A DNA stretch of 35,104 nucleotides from Candidatus Aminicenans sakinawicola JGI OTU-1 (lineage in GTDB: Bacteria > Acidobacteriota > Aminicenantia > Aminicenantales > Aminicenantaceae). How positions within the stretch are numbered: the stretch's first letter is position 1; each line of letters opens with the position of its first letter. The stretch lies in the NCBI GenBank assembly GCA_000493965.1, contig AWNV01000033.1, positions 1 through 35,104 on the forward strand, written 5' to 3'. The notes under the pieces are model-generated. The model saw only the letters and a program-made list of their open reading frames with translations, did no database searches and was not told the DNA's origin. Made by a program: the position numbers and the translations under genes. This document shows, in pieces, positions 1 through 9,101 of the stretch.

Positions 1-2058
1 TTCTGTTCCTGCATAAAGAAGACCCTTTCGTTCTGGGTCTTCCCTCACAACACGGACAAAAGTGTTATCAGGAATACCGTTAGTGATTTTTTCCCATGCC
101 CTGCCAAAATCTGTCGTCTTGTAAATATATGGGCCAAAATCATCAAGCTCATGCCTGTCAACAGCCAGGTAAGCAGTACCTACATCAAATGTTGAAGTAT
201 CGATCATACTTATCAGGCTCCATTCAGGCATTTGCTTTGGTGTGATATTTTTCCAGTTTTTACCGCCGTCTTTTGTGATATGAACCAATCCATCATCTGA
301 CCCAACCCAGAGAATATTCGGATCATGATATGATTCAGCCAGGGCAAAAATTGTGCAGTAATACTCAACACTCGTATCGTCTTTTGTTATCGGTCCTCCT
401 GACTTCTGCTGCTTTGTTTTGTCGTTCGTTGTTAGGTCCGGACTGATAACTTCCCAGCTTTGGCCTTCGTCTGTCGATTTAAAAAGCACCTGTGCTGCAT
501 GATAAAGAACATTGGAATCAAACCGTGAAACAAGAATAGGAGCGGTCCACTGGAATCTGTACTTCAGGTCACATGCTCCCCATCCCATTGGATTATCGGG
601 CCAGGAAGATATGACTCTCTGCTGCCTGGTCTTGTAATCCCACCTTGTAATCAGCCCTCCGTAGCTTCCTGCATAAACTATATCTGGATTGTCATGGCGT
701 GGAGCGATATGACCGCTCTCCCCTCCTCCGACAGAATGCCAATCCTGCTTATCAATGCCGCTTTCCGAAGTGCGACTCGCAATACGCACAGTACTGTTAT
801 CCTGCTGGGCACCGTAGACCCAGTAAGGAAACCGGCTGTCAGTCGTCACATGGTAAAACTGGGCTGTTGGCTGATTATCCTGCAGTGTCCAGGATATCCC
901 GCCATTATATGAAACATTGGCGCCTCCATCATTGCTGTTAATCATCCGCTGTGAGTTTTCAGGATCGATCCACAAGTCATGATTATCCCCATGAGGCACA
1001 CGTATTGAGGAATATGTCCTGCCGCCGTCCACCGAACGGTAGAGGCCTGTATTCAGCACATAGACAGTTTCTGCATCCTTTGTATCCGCATAGATCCGGG
1101 TGTAATACCAGGCCCTCTGACGGAGCCGTCGGTCATCATTCATCTTTGCCCAGGTGTCACCTCCATCATCAGAACGAAAAACACCACCGTCTTTTGCTTC
1201 AACAATCACCCATACTCGATCCATTTTTGCCGGGGAAACAGTCACACCAATCTTTCCAAGTACACCTTTAGGAAGGCCTTTATTTCTTGATATCTCTTTC
1301 CAGGTATCACCTCCATCTGTAGACTTAAAAAGTCCACTGCCGGATCCTCCACTTACAAGGCTGTAAGGTGTCCGGTAAACTTCCCATAAAGCCGCATATA
1401 TAATTCTCGGATTCAAGGGGTCAAGAATAAGATCGATCGCCCCTGCTTTCTCACTTCGAAAGAGAATCTTCTCCCATGTCTTCCCCCCATCCTTTGATCT
1501 AAAGATTCCCCTTTCTGCATTTGGCCCGTAAACATGACCAAGAGCCGCTGCGTAAACAAGATCCGGGTCCTTCGGGTGGATTCGCACTCTTGATATTTGG
1601 CTGGTATCCGAAAGCCCGATTTTTTTCCAGGTCTTTCCACTGTCAGTGGATTTATACATTCCATCCCCATGTGAAACATTTCCCCTGATCGGACCCTCAC
1701 CCATCCCGACATAAACAATGTTTGGATCCCATTCGGAAACAGCAACAGCACCGACTGAACCTGTCTTAAAAAATCCGTCAGAAACAGGCTTCCAGTTCAT
1801 TCCTCCATCCTCTGTTTTCCACACACCCCCTCCACATGCTCCGAAATAATACGTATACGGCTGGCTGGAGATACCTGTAACCGCAGTACAACGGCCGCCA
1901 CGATAAGGCCCAATACAGCGCCATGTCATAGCCTTATAAAGATTTTCATCATATTTTGTTATCTTTTTTTGCGATTTGCTCCATCCTGACTCCACTGTGA
2001 GTCCAAATAGAAAAAATAAGATCAAACCAGTTACAATAAAAATTCTTAATGATTTCAT
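1..2058 (-). CDS. Secreted Asp-box (BNR/sortilin VPS10-like) beta-propeller protein, partial
   Basis: The reading frame is open for 686 codons from the ATG at 2058 to the left edge, so the C-terminal part is missing; relatives of this type are often around 1000 residues. AGGAG lies just upstream of the ATG. The N-terminus (MKSLRIFIVTGLILFFLFGL) is a signal peptide, so the protein is exported. The visible part holds about ten Asp-box motifs of the form S/T-x-D-x-G-x-T-W, such as KSTDSGKTW, RSKDGGKTW, KSTDGGDTW, RSDDGGDTW and ITKDGGKNW, which mark blades of sialidase/sortilin-like propellers. No sialidase catalytic set was recognised, and propellers of this family are often only loosely annotated as glycosyl hydrolases. 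Role and ligand are unknown; a periplasmic or surface binding function is inferred. The nuclease gene begins upstream, 23 bp away on the same strand. Confidence 0.88.
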   Translation of the reverse strand, partial: MKSLRIFIVTGLILFFLFGLTVESGWSKSQKKITKYDENLYKAMTWRCIGPYRGGRCTAVTGISSQPYTYYFGACGGGVWKTEDGGMNWKPVSDGFFKTGSVGAVAVSEWDPNIVYVGMGEGPIRGNVSHGDGMYKSTDSGKTWKKIGLSDTSQISRVRIHPKDPDLVYAAALGHVYGPNAERGIFRSKDGGKTWEKILFRSEKAGAIDLILDPLNPRIIYAALWEVYRTPYSLVSGGSGSGLFKSTDGGDTWKEISRNKGLPKGVLGKIGVTVSPAKMDRVWVIVEAKDGGVFRSDDGGDTWAKMNDDRRLRQRAWYYTRIYADTKDAETVYVLNTGLYRSVDGGRTYSSIRVPHGDNHDLWIDPENSQRMINSNDGGANVSYNGGISWTLQDNQPTAQFYHVTTDSRFPYWVYGAQQDNSTVRIASRTSESGIDKQDWHSVGGGESGHIAPRHDNPDIVYAGSYGGLITRWDYKTRQQRVISSWPDNPMGWGACDLKYRFQWTAPILVSRFDSNVLYHAAQVLFKSTDEGQSWEVISPDLTTNDKTKQQKSGGPITKDDTSVEYYCTIFALAESYHDPNILWVGSDDGLVHITKDGGKNWKNITPKQMPEWSLISMIDTSTFDVGTAYLAVDRHELDDFGPYIYKTTDFGRAWEKITNGIPDNTFVRVVREDPERKGLLYAGTE

Positions 2059-2081
2059 AAAAAGCTCCTTTACTGAGGATG

Positions 2082-2873
2082 TTATATTACTTTCCGTGTA
2101 TTGAGTTCTCCAAATTTTATTTGCTTAGGAAGTAAAACCATAATCTGAGGCTTCCCTTTATACTCTTCTAAAAACCCTGTTACTGATATGATCCGCCCTT
2201 CAAATGATCCAATATCAGGAAAAAATCGTATGTCTTTTCGCTGAATCAGAGCAGAAAATTCCCCTCCGGGGGAATGGAAATAAACAAACTTCCCCCTGGC
2301 CTCCACACGAAAACATCTATATTTCACAGAAAGCAGCCTGCCAATATTCTTCCCGGTTTCAAGCGTTGAAATACATGGAAAGGAACCTTTTTTCCAGAAG
2401 CCTCTTTCCGCCTTCTTGGCCTCATTTATTGCCTTGATAAACTTTTCCCTGTAATCTTTCCGGAAAGGATATTTCAAGAATACATAGGCAAAACCTTCCC
2501 TCAGGATAAATTCGTTAAAAAGACCGTTGTTTTCGGTCCAGACATAAGCAAGAAGTCTCCCGTATTTATCTTCGCGCTCCCAGTCATAAGAAAGCTCTAT
2601 TTTTTTACTGTAAAGATAGTAAAAAGCAAACCTTTTGGCCATTAAAGCCTTAAATATTTCTTCTTCTTTCAGGCTGTCTATCTCAGGAGTATCGATTCCA
2701 ATAAGCCTGACCTTTTTTTCAAGGCCGCTCTCAAACCTTACCTTAATGGTATCACCATCGTAAACAGCAGTAACAACCCCGCTATCAGCAAAAGAATTCC
2801 ACGAAAAAAGACATACGATTAGGAGTGAACAGAAAACATATTTTAATAACTTGCTATAACGAAATATCAACAT
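2082..2873 (-). CDS. Secreted SNase-like (thermonuclease family) nuclease with C-terminal OB-fold-like domain
   Basis: The 263-residue protein begins with a signal peptide (about residues 1-29, ending NSFA). Residues 32-160 match the staphylococcal-nuclease fold: YDGDTIKVRF with the Ca-binding-type Asp39 and Asp41, RLIGIDTPE with Arg56, Asp61 and Glu64, and the second catalytic-type Arg106 in DKYGRLLAYVW. Proteins of this family cut DNA or RNA hydrolytically using Ca2+. Residues 185-255 (RCFRVEARGKFVYFHS, FEGRIISVTGFLEEYKGKPQI) look like a small OB-fold, as in nucleic-acid-binding tails, so substrate tethering is inferred. The exact counterpart of catalytic Glu43 is uncertain because the loop after DTPE differs from the Staphylococcus enzyme. 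Likely role: extracellular or periplasmic nucleic-acid degradation. It is spaced 139 bp from transketolase by a repeat-rich gap, so it is probably transcribed separately or by read-through. Confidence 0.85.
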   Translation of the reverse strand: MLIFRYSKLLKYVFCSLLIVCLFSWNSFADSGVVTAVYDGDTIKVRFESGLEKKVRLIGIDTPEIDSLKEEEIFKALMAKRFAFYYLYSKKIELSYDWEREDKYGRLLAYVWTENNGLFNEFILREGFAYVFLKYPFRKDYREKFIKAINEAKKAERGFWKKGSFPCISTLETGKNIGRLLSVKYRCFRVEARGKFVYFHSPGGEFSALIQRKDIRFFPDIGSFEGRIISVTGFLEEYKGKPQIMVLLPKQIKFGELNTRKVI

Positions 2874-2940
2874 ACACCTACCACTGATTATTTAACCGCC
2901 AGCTTACTGCTCTTTAATGCTTACTACATATTGAAAAACT

Positions 2941-2989
2941 GTACCTGGTGAAAAACTGTACCTGGTACAAGTAAATACGTACCTGGTAC
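2941..2989. repeat. Three copies of the near-palindrome GTACCTGGTAC
   Basis: Copies lie at 2941-2950 (diverged end), 2958-2968 and 2979-2989. Each full copy is self-complementary except for the central base. On the minus strand copies 2979-2989 and 2958-2968 can pair with each other and are followed by AGTTTTT, so the block could act as a terminator for transketolase, whose stop codon lies at 3013-3015. The flanks hold a second imperfect direct repeat (CTTACTACATA at about 2920-2930 and 3019-3029). Confidence 0.7.
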
Positions 2990-3012
2990 ATTTTTCACTG
3001 CCTACTGTCTTT

Positions 3013-4845
3013 TCACTGCTTACTACATACTGTTTTTACTGCACTAACGATGTGCCTTGCCGAAATACCGTATTTATCCAGAAGCTCTTCGGGTTTACCG
3101 GACCGCGGCAGGTCATACACTGCAAGATGGATTATCTCGGCTTTCCCTGCCAAAGCCAGAGCCACAGCCTCACCAAGGCCTCCACTCGCAAAATGGTCTT
3201 CCACTACTACAACCTTTTTCCCTGCTTCTTCCACTTCACGTGTTATATTTTCCTTATCTATTGGCTGGATGGAATAGGCATCGATGATCCTGGCTGATAT
3301 TCCTTCCTTTCTAAGTTCTACGTATGCCTTTAAAGCCTCATGGACAGTAATCCCCGCTGCAATGACCGCAGCAGCATCTCTCTTGTGCGTCTTCAAAACT
3401 TTTGACCCACCAATCGGAAATTTATCTCCCTTATTATACAAAATAGTCGTCCCAGGCCGCGTGGTTCTCAAATATGCCAACCCCTTATACCTGACCATAG
3501 ATTCCACACAAGCCTCAGCAGAATATGCATCACAGGGATAAAGCACAGCACATCCAGGAATGGGCCTGAAAATTGCCATGTCCTCAAGCCCCATCTGTGA
3601 AGGGCCATCAGCACCTATGCTCACTCCAACATGTGAACCGACAAATTTCACGTTTGAAAAAGAATAGGCCGCCATCCTTATCTGGTCATGAGCCCTGCTT
3701 ATAAATGCTGCGAACGTAGCGATAAAAGGAATATACCCCTTCGCCGACATGCCAATTCCAATACCTGCCATGCTTTGCTCGGCAATATAAACCTGAAATG
3801 ACCTTTCAGGAAAAGCTTTAAAGAAATCTTCTGCATATGTGGAATTTTTCACATCCCCATCAATCGCTACAACAGAATCGTTTATTTTTCCGAGAGCTAA
3901 AAGTGCATTGCCATACGCCCTCCTGGTCGCTGTTTTTTCTTTGTAGGTATTCTTTTTAAAGCTGTACCTCTTTGTAAACTGCGGGCTCTTTACTCTTCCA
4001 GGCCTGCGCACATATTTCTTTGCGTCGATTTCAGGCATAGGGCCCAGTTCATCGAGGGCTTTCTCGAGGTCATCCTGTTTCAAAGGCTTGCCATGCCAGC
4101 CGTTCTTGTTCTCTAGGAAAGAAACTCCTTTTCCTTTTGTGGTTTTCGCAAGTACTGCTGTTGGTTTGTCCGACAGTCTTGCCTTTTCAAATGCCAGCAA
4201 AATATTTTCAATGCTGTGTCCATCAATCTTAATCACATCCCAGTCAAAGGCTTTAAATCTTTTCTCGTAAGATTTTATATCATGGCCGAACATTGTGGCA
4301 TCTGACTGTCCAAGCCTGTTTATATCAACAACCACGCATATATTATCAAGATTCTGATGGGCAGCCGTATTGGCTGCTTCCCAGACTGATCCCTCAGCAC
4401 ATTCTCCGTCACCCATCAAGACATAAACCCTTCTGCGGGATTTTCCAAGCTTCATGGCCATTGCCATTCCAAGTCCAACCGAAAGACCCTGCCCAAGAGA
4501 ACCCGTTGCAGCTTTAACCCATCTCATACGAGGCGTGGGATGTCCCTCAAGAGGGCTGTCAATCTTCCTGAGGTTCATCAGGCTGTTTAAGGAAATGATC
4601 CCGGCTTCTGCATAGGCTGCCCACAAAATAGGAGCCGCATGTCCCTTTGAGAGAACAAACTCATCATTTGCCCAGTCATGTGGGTCTTTGATGTTGTATC
4701 TCATTTCATCAAAGAACAGGCAGGCTATTATTTCCGCCGCAGATAGGCATGTTGTTGGATGTCCTGAACCTGCAGTTGATGTCATTTTCAGGGAATGAAT
4801 GCGTAGTTTTTTTGCTATTTTTTCTAATGCTTCTTTTTTATCCAT
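3013..4845 (-). CDS. tkt: Transketolase, single chain with N- and C-terminal halves
   Basis: The thiamine-diphosphate enzyme moves two-carbon ketol units in the non-oxidative pentose phosphate pathway. The 610-residue length fits the shorter transketolase type. Visible motifs are His29 (GSGHP), His69 (SKGHA), the ThDP/Mg motif GDGECAEG at 145-152 with INRLGQS following, the catalytic glutamate 356 in AEQSMAG, and the pyrimidine-domain stretch up to IATFAAFISRAHDQIR. The C-terminal domain (about 485-610) contains VVVEDHFASGGLGEAV, typical of the family. GGAGG at 4856-4860 supports the ATG at 4845, and a sigma70-like promoter lies about 100 bp upstream. The closest alternative would be the related DXP synthase, but the motif order and length favour transketolase. 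It has no functional link to its neighbours that I can see. Confidence 0.95.
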   Translation of the reverse strand: MDKKEALEKIAKKLRIHSLKMTSTAGSGHPTTCLSAAEIIACLFFDEMRYNIKDPHDWANDEFVLSKGHAAPILWAAYAEAGIISLNSLMNLRKIDSPLEGHPTPRMRWVKAATGSLGQGLSVGLGMAMAMKLGKSRRRVYVLMGDGECAEGSVWEAANTAAHQNLDNICVVVDINRLGQSDATMFGHDIKSYEKRFKAFDWDVIKIDGHSIENILLAFEKARLSDKPTAVLAKTTKGKGVSFLENKNGWHGKPLKQDDLEKALDELGPMPEIDAKKYVRRPGRVKSPQFTKRYSFKKNTYKEKTATRRAYGNALLALGKINDSVVAIDGDVKNSTYAEDFFKAFPERSFQVYIAEQSMAGIGIGMSAKGYIPFIATFAAFISRAHDQIRMAAYSFSNVKFVGSHVGVSIGADGPSQMGLEDMAIFRPIPGCAVLYPCDAYSAEACVESMVRYKGLAYLRTTRPGTTILYNKGDKFPIGGSKVLKTHKRDAAAVIAAGITVHEALKAYVELRKEGISARIIDAYSIQPIDKENITREVEEAGKKVVVVEDHFASGGLGEAVALALAGKAEIIHLAVYDLPRSGKPEELLDKYGISARHIVSAVKTVCSKQ

Positions 4846-4943
4846 CCGGACAAATCCTCCCTCTTAAGAAATATGAAAATAAGCACTTTTTTCCAGCAAA
4901 ATTGAATCCGGATTCTGTATGCTTCAGGATTTAAAGAAAGGTT

Positions 4944-4972
4944 ATTATAATATCTTCGTTACACGTTCACAA
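4944..4972 (-). promoter_or_regulatory. Sigma70-type promoter for transketolase
   Basis: Reading the minus strand, TTGTGA (4967-4972) is followed after 17 bases by a perfect TATAAT (4944-4949). This predicts a leader of about 90 nt before the tkt ATG. Confidence 0.65.
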
Positions 4973-5024
4973 CATATTTCGTCTTTTTTGACCAATTTGG
5001 CACTTGGAATACAACCCGAATTAG

Positions 5025-7058
5025 TTAGAACATATATGTCAATTTCAAAAACACTGTATTGCCTTGTGTTCCTTTCTCGCCGAACCGCGCAGTCCCTTTC
5101 TGATATGCAAGTTGAATGAAGCCAAACGGAGGCTGGAAACGATAAACAAACAGAATCTGAATATTGCTTTTATCTATGGAAGAATTCAACTGATAAAACA
5201 ATTTTATGAAGAGGTCTTTCGTGAAATAATTTGTCGCCCGGACAATATGAATCCACGTACTTTCGTTCTCAGGATCCGGCTCGAAATTCAGACGTGTCAA
5301 ATCATATGAAAGAGAAAAATCCTGAGTTAATTTATAATTAATTCTTCCAGTGACAAGACTGAAATCCAAATCGAAATTATGCCCAAAACTGTATGAAACT
5401 TCCGCAGACTGCCACTCCCTTGTATTATAACCGAGTTCAAAATCGGTACAATGATTCCTGAACTCCTTTTCAAAAAGCTTGTATTCCTGAGTGTGATTTA
5501 ACTCGATTGAAAACTTATTCTTAAAATCAAATTCCAGCCCTTCATCCACCTGCCAGCTCCGTAAAGTCCTGTCCATTCCCCAGTAAATGTTATAATTTGA
5601 ATTATATTCAATTCGCTCAAAACCCCATTTTTTAACCCAGAAAGTTTTTATTATGGCTGAATCCAGTTCCCTACGGTTATCATCCTTTACAAATCCAACT
5701 TCATTGGCATTATCTGCAAAATTCTCTCCTAACTGTCCATAACGAATATGGATATGAAATGTTGACGAATCATAGCTCGGCCGCAGGAAGAAAGCAATAT
5801 TACGCTCATTATAGTCTCCATAACTTAAAGCCAACTGCCCTGTAAATTTAAAAGTATCCGTGAAGTACAGCGATGTGTCAAACCCGGCTGTTCCTCTATT
5901 TTTACTGCCTGTCAGTTTATTGGCCAACAGAAATCCAATATTTGACGACTTCATGACATCTTTTTTGAGACGGAAGACACTAAAATTCGCCGAATCCTCT
6001 CCAAGAGTCTCATCTTTTTTCGTTTGAGCACTTAACCCGGAAAATTCAAATCCACCGGATTTTTCATAAACTTTGAGACCACCATAAATATCCGAAATTC
6101 TTCTCGAGTAAAACAACTTGATGCGCTGCCCGTACATTTCAGAACCTTCCAGAAAGAAATTCCTCTTTTCTGGAAGGTCAAGCTCAAAACGACTTAAATT
6201 GATCTTCTCCTGGTCTGCCTCTACGGTTGCAAAATCCGGGTTGATTGTTAGATTTCCTGAAACCATTTGAGAAAAAGCATAACGTACATCTACACCACCT
6301 TCTAATTCTGATTTTTTGCCCTCTTCAAGCTTCGAAATAATATGGGGAATTATGGAATATTTCTTCTCGGATTTCACAAGCTCAAGACCATTTAATACAC
6401 CATACTGTGAAACTTTTAAAGGAGATTCCAGTGGGCCTACCCAAAAACTTCTTTCAAGCCTTCGAGGAATAGGTCTGCCAAAATTAAGACCCCATGCCTT
6501 TTCTTCCCCAGGTTCATACTTTAAACAACTTAAATCAATAGCAATTTCCACGCTCCATCCAAAATCAGTTTTTTGACCTGCGGATTTCCATATTCCATCC
6601 CACGTTGTTTGTCTTGTCTTTCCATTGTCAGTTATCCGGCCATCGAGCTGAGTTCCCAGGAGATTAGTTATAAAAAAATAGCAAGTTCTTCTGTCATGAA
6701 ATGTATCAAGATAAACCAAAACAGCATCATCACTTTTTAACTCTGCATCTCTTTTGGTTATGCTTGCTGCTATTTTATCAGGTTCAGGGTCATAGCATAG
6801 AAAACCAAAATAAACAAAGTTATCATCGTATAGAATCTTAACTTCCGTATTGAGAGAAGCAGGGCTGCCTCTTTCCGGTTGAAATTGAATAAAGTCTCCT
6901 GCTTGAGGAGCTTTTTTCCACGAAGGTTCACTCAAAAATCCATCTACAATTACTGGTTTGTCAATTTTTCTAGCGGAAGTTTCTTTCGTTTTCAACTGGC
7001 CGTAGGAGAAAAAATTCACCAGGAGAAACAACATAAAAAAAAGTACGGTCTTTTTCAT
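5025..7058 (-). CDS. DUF5916 / CBM9-like N-terminal domain outer-membrane beta-barrel protein
   Basis: The 677-residue protein starts with a signal peptide ending FFSYGQ. Residues 35-230 form a CBM9-like domain typical of DUF5916 proteins: VDGFLSEPSWKKAP, VKILYDDNFVYFGFLCYDP, DDAVLVYLDTFHDRRTCYFFITN and TTWDGIWKSAG. Next comes the DUF5916 signature GNLTINPDFATVEADQ and LPEKRNFFLEGSEMYG, which often carries the family name 'carbohydrate binding family 9 domain-containing protein'. The remaining 350 residues are alternating aromatic/polar strands and the chain ends in ...LTYMF, a terminal Phe as in outer-membrane barrels. Ligand and transported substrate are unknown. The gene stands alone, 179 bp upstream of tkt on the same strand. 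Confidence 0.9.
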   Translation of the reverse strand: MKKTVLFFMLFLLVNFFSYGQLKTKETSARKIDKPVIVDGFLSEPSWKKAPQAGDFIQFQPERGSPASLNTEVKILYDDNFVYFGFLCYDPEPDKIAASITKRDAELKSDDAVLVYLDTFHDRRTCYFFITNLLGTQLDGRITDNGKTRQTTWDGIWKSAGQKTDFGWSVEIAIDLSCLKYEPGEEKAWGLNFGRPIPRRLERSFWVGPLESPLKVSQYGVLNGLELVKSEKKYSIIPHIISKLEEGKKSELEGGVDVRYAFSQMVSGNLTINPDFATVEADQEKINLSRFELDLPEKRNFFLEGSEMYGQRIKLFYSRRISDIYGGLKVYEKSGGFEFSGLSAQTKKDETLGEDSANFSVFRLKKDVMKSSNIGFLLANKLTGSKNRGTAGFDTSLYFTDTFKFTGQLALSYGDYNERNIAFFLRPSYDSSTFHIHIRYGQLGENFADNANEVGFVKDDNRRELDSAIIKTFWVKKWGFERIEYNSNYNIYWGMDRTLRSWQVDEGLEFDFKNKFSIELNHTQEYKLFEKEFRNHCTDFELGYNTREWQSAEVSYSFGHNFDLDFSLVTGRINYKLTQDFSLSYDLTRLNFEPDPENESTWIHIVRATNYFTKDLFIKLFYQLNSSIDKSNIQILFVYRFQPPFGFIQLAYQKGTARFGEKGTQGNTVFLKLTYMF

Positions 7059-7271
7059 CTCAATATCCCAGCGAAAATATCATAAATAGTAGAAATAACA
7101 TAAACATGAAGCGATATCAATTGTTATTTATTTGGGGTCGAACCGATTCAACTAACTGATAACATTATAGATAACTTAGTATTATTGCTTTTTGCTCCCT
7201 GGTATGCCCTACCACTGTAAAAAATAGGGAATAAACTTGGCCTGTATTTATAAATGGAATGTGATAGATTG

Positions 7272-7347
7272 TGGCGCGCCTAGCAGGATTCGAACCTGCG
7301 ACCTACGGATCCGGAGTCCGTCGCTCTATCCCCTGAGCTACAGGCGC
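7272..7347 (-). tRNA. tRNA-Arg, anticodon CCG
   Basis: The 76-nt gene folds into a full cloverleaf on the minus strand. The acceptor stem starts GCGCCTG and pairs with TAGGCGC with one G-U, the discriminator is G and the CCA end is encoded. The D arm contains GCTC..GAGC, the anticodon stem is ACGGA/TCCGT around the loop CTCCGGA, giving anticodon CCG (codon CGG), and the T arm is GCAGG-TTCGAAT-CCTGC. Confidence 0.97.
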
Positions 7348-7527
7348 ACCCTGTATTCAGTCTATTTGTTTTATTCAGTTTGTCCTGTCGATTTAAACCA
7401 AAATTTAATCTTCTTTGAACTTCTCCAATATAGCCCAAAGCTTTCTGTTTTTCAAATTTCAGTCAATCAACAGCTCCAATAATCCAGCATGAAGGAAATG
7501 AGATAAATTTGGTGGAAGTTCTTTCAG

Positions 7528-8001
7528 TTAATCTTTTAATGCACTGAGGATATCTGCTTTTTGCTCTCTCTTCAATGGAAATAAATATTTCTTTATACAT
7601 TTTTCCCGGTGATTAAAAAGAATAATTACTGTCCCATCCTCAGCAAAAGGATTAAAAATATGCAAATAATCAATTAAAACAGGAAATTTAATATTGTTAG
7701 CACTAATAAAGCCACGCAATTTTTTCTCGACAATTTTAAAAGAAAGGTCTGTCTCATCTGCATCATTAACAACCAGCACTCCACATACTTTCCCGTCTTT
7801 AGAATGAAGAGGCAGTAATTGACAAAACTCAACAAAGGAATCAAGACAGCTAAAACACATAAAATCGTTAAAATCAATTATAATAATCAATTGAGCCTGC
7901 TCAATTTGAAGGCTGTTACCATAGAAGTCACCATAAAAGAGAGACAGACCCATAATAAGAAAAAATAAAAAAAGTTTTTTCCCCCGGTATTTCTGTTTCA
8001 T
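7528..8001 (-). CDS. Exported thioredoxin-fold protein with CFSC motif (TlpA/redoxin-like)
   Basis: I chose the ATG at 8001 (157 residues) over the ATG at 8028 (166 residues) because it gives a standard signal peptide, MKQKYRGKKLFLFFLIMGLS, and has a weak GAGTGGA site upstream; the longer start has none. Mature residues 38-55 read LIIIIDFNDFMCFSCLDS, a thioredoxin strand followed by a CxxC (Cys49, Cys52). FPVLID at 106-111 resembles the cis-Pro region. The protein is therefore likely a periplasmic thiol-disulfide protein, or a redoxin relative; redox direction cannot be read from sequence. It is the last gene of a run (two small cysteine-patterned peptides, 6-bladed propeller, this gene), so oxidation or reduction of those peptides is a reasonable inference. 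Similarity to TlpA is moderate and it could be a binding-only fold. Confidence 0.72.
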   Translation of the reverse strand: MKQKYRGKKLFLFFLIMGLSLFYGDFYGNSLQIEQAQLIIIIDFNDFMCFSCLDSFVEFCQLLPLHSKDGKVCGVLVVNDADETDLSFKIVEKKLRGFISANNIKFPVLIDYLHIFNPFAEDGTVIILFNHREKCIKKYLFPLKREQKADILSALKD

Positions 8002-8050
8002 ATGCGTTCCACTCTGCCAATCTGACATGCTTGTGCTTTGCTGTTTTAGC

Positions 8051-9037
8051 TTATTTATTCATACTTTCAGCTTGCCTCTCACTGTCTACAATCCTGTACT
8101 TCTTCAATGTGATTCCATCACCGGCCCTGGAATAAAGAAAATCACTGCCGTCAATATAAATACAGTGGCTTCCTTCGGGAAGGGTTAATAATGCTTTCTG
8201 TTTTCCCTCAGGATCGAGAACATACACATCCCTGCTGGGATTTTTCGAAAACTCCCCACTAAGAACATACACTTTCCCGGTACTATCGACAGCAATGTCC
8301 TTGTATACAATCTCACAGGGAACAACAAATGAACCGACTTTTTTCTTTTTTACATGTTTCATCTTCATAAGACTGTGGGACCACAGTTTTTTTCCCTGTG
8401 GGTCAAATTTAACTATCTTATCCTGAAAGTTATAAGCAATATATAGATTCTTCCTGGAATCAAAATCAAAATCTATCCAATTCATCATAAGTGAAGATTT
8501 CTTTTCTGAATAATGAAATTTCCGGATGACCTCTCCCTTTGTGTTTAGTACCAGGATACTGCAGGTCTGATCTGAAGTTACTGCAGTCACAGCGATCTCA
8601 CTATCAGAAATTACTTTAAAATCATTTATGAACATCCTTAAAGGAATGCGGTGTTGAAATTTCAGATCCTTATTAAATACTTGAAACCCGGGAACATACT
8701 GGTCAGTCACATAGATATAGGCCCTGGAACAGTCAAGAAGCCTGGGGGCTAAAAACTCCCCAGGCCCCTGACCTTTCCGCCCGATTTTTTTCTGTAAGTT
8801 CCCCTGACAATCAAATTTTTTAAGGCAGTAATCCATTGCATCGGTCACATAAATATAATTCTGCGAATCCACTGCAACACCAGCCCACTGGAATAAAATA
8901 TTGTCATCAAGATTTCCGATAGAAAGGACTTCTTCAAGCGATACTTGCCGCACTTCTTCTGCTAATATGAACTGAAGCCTGGAACAAAACAGCACAGCTA
9001 AAAACAAAACTCCCATACAAATCTTTCTTTTTCTCAT
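8051..9037 (-). CDS. Exported 6-bladed beta-propeller (NHL-like) protein
   Basis: The 328-residue protein has a signal peptide (cleavage near LA-EE, about residue 26). Repeats of the NHL/6-bladed type follow: GVAVDSQNYIYVTDAMDYCLKKFD, the diagnostic IGRKGQGPGEFLAPR at 85-99, DFDSRKNLYIAYNFQDKIVKFDPQGK and IAVDSTGKVYVLSGEF. The mature chain holds six cysteines (71, 77, 103, 159, 241, 292), unusual for such a propeller. GGTGG near the ATG is a plausible ribosome site. The gene follows the two small peptides by 64 bp and precedes the thioredoxin-fold gene, so one transcript is likely. In Bacteroidetes the comparable 6-bladed BF3164-family proteins sit beside small NVEALA peptides, which suggests a shared theme; the function of either is not established. 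Confidence 0.85.
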   Translation of the reverse strand: MRKRKICMGVLFLAVLFCSRLQFILAEEVRQVSLEEVLSIGNLDDNILFQWAGVAVDSQNYIYVTDAMDYCLKKFDCQGNLQKKIGRKGQGPGEFLAPRLLDCSRAYIYVTDQYVPGFQVFNKDLKFQHRIPLRMFINDFKVISDSEIAVTAVTSDQTCSILVLNTKGEVIRKFHYSEKKSSLMMNWIDFDFDSRKNLYIAYNFQDKIVKFDPQGKKLWSHSLMKMKHVKKKKVGSFVVPCEIVYKDIAVDSTGKVYVLSGEFSKNPSRDVYVLDPEGKQKALLTLPEGSHCIYIDGSDFLYSRAGDGITLKKYRIVDSERQAESMNK

Positions 9038-9101
9038 TTTTATCCACCCGTAATCTATAAGACGACAGAGAAACTTTTACTTTCTCATTTCACAGACTTC
9101 A

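Noticed and set aside
1413..1751. Minus-strand 112-residue frame inside the Asp-box gene
   Set aside because: It is in another frame of the gene at 1-2058, which has Asp-boxes throughout and explains the region.
7237..7482. A plus-strand 81-residue frame reading SRIRTCDLRIRSPSLYPLSYRR
   Set aside because: It is the well-known false translation across tRNA-Arg on the opposite strand; the cloverleaf at 7272-7347 explains it.
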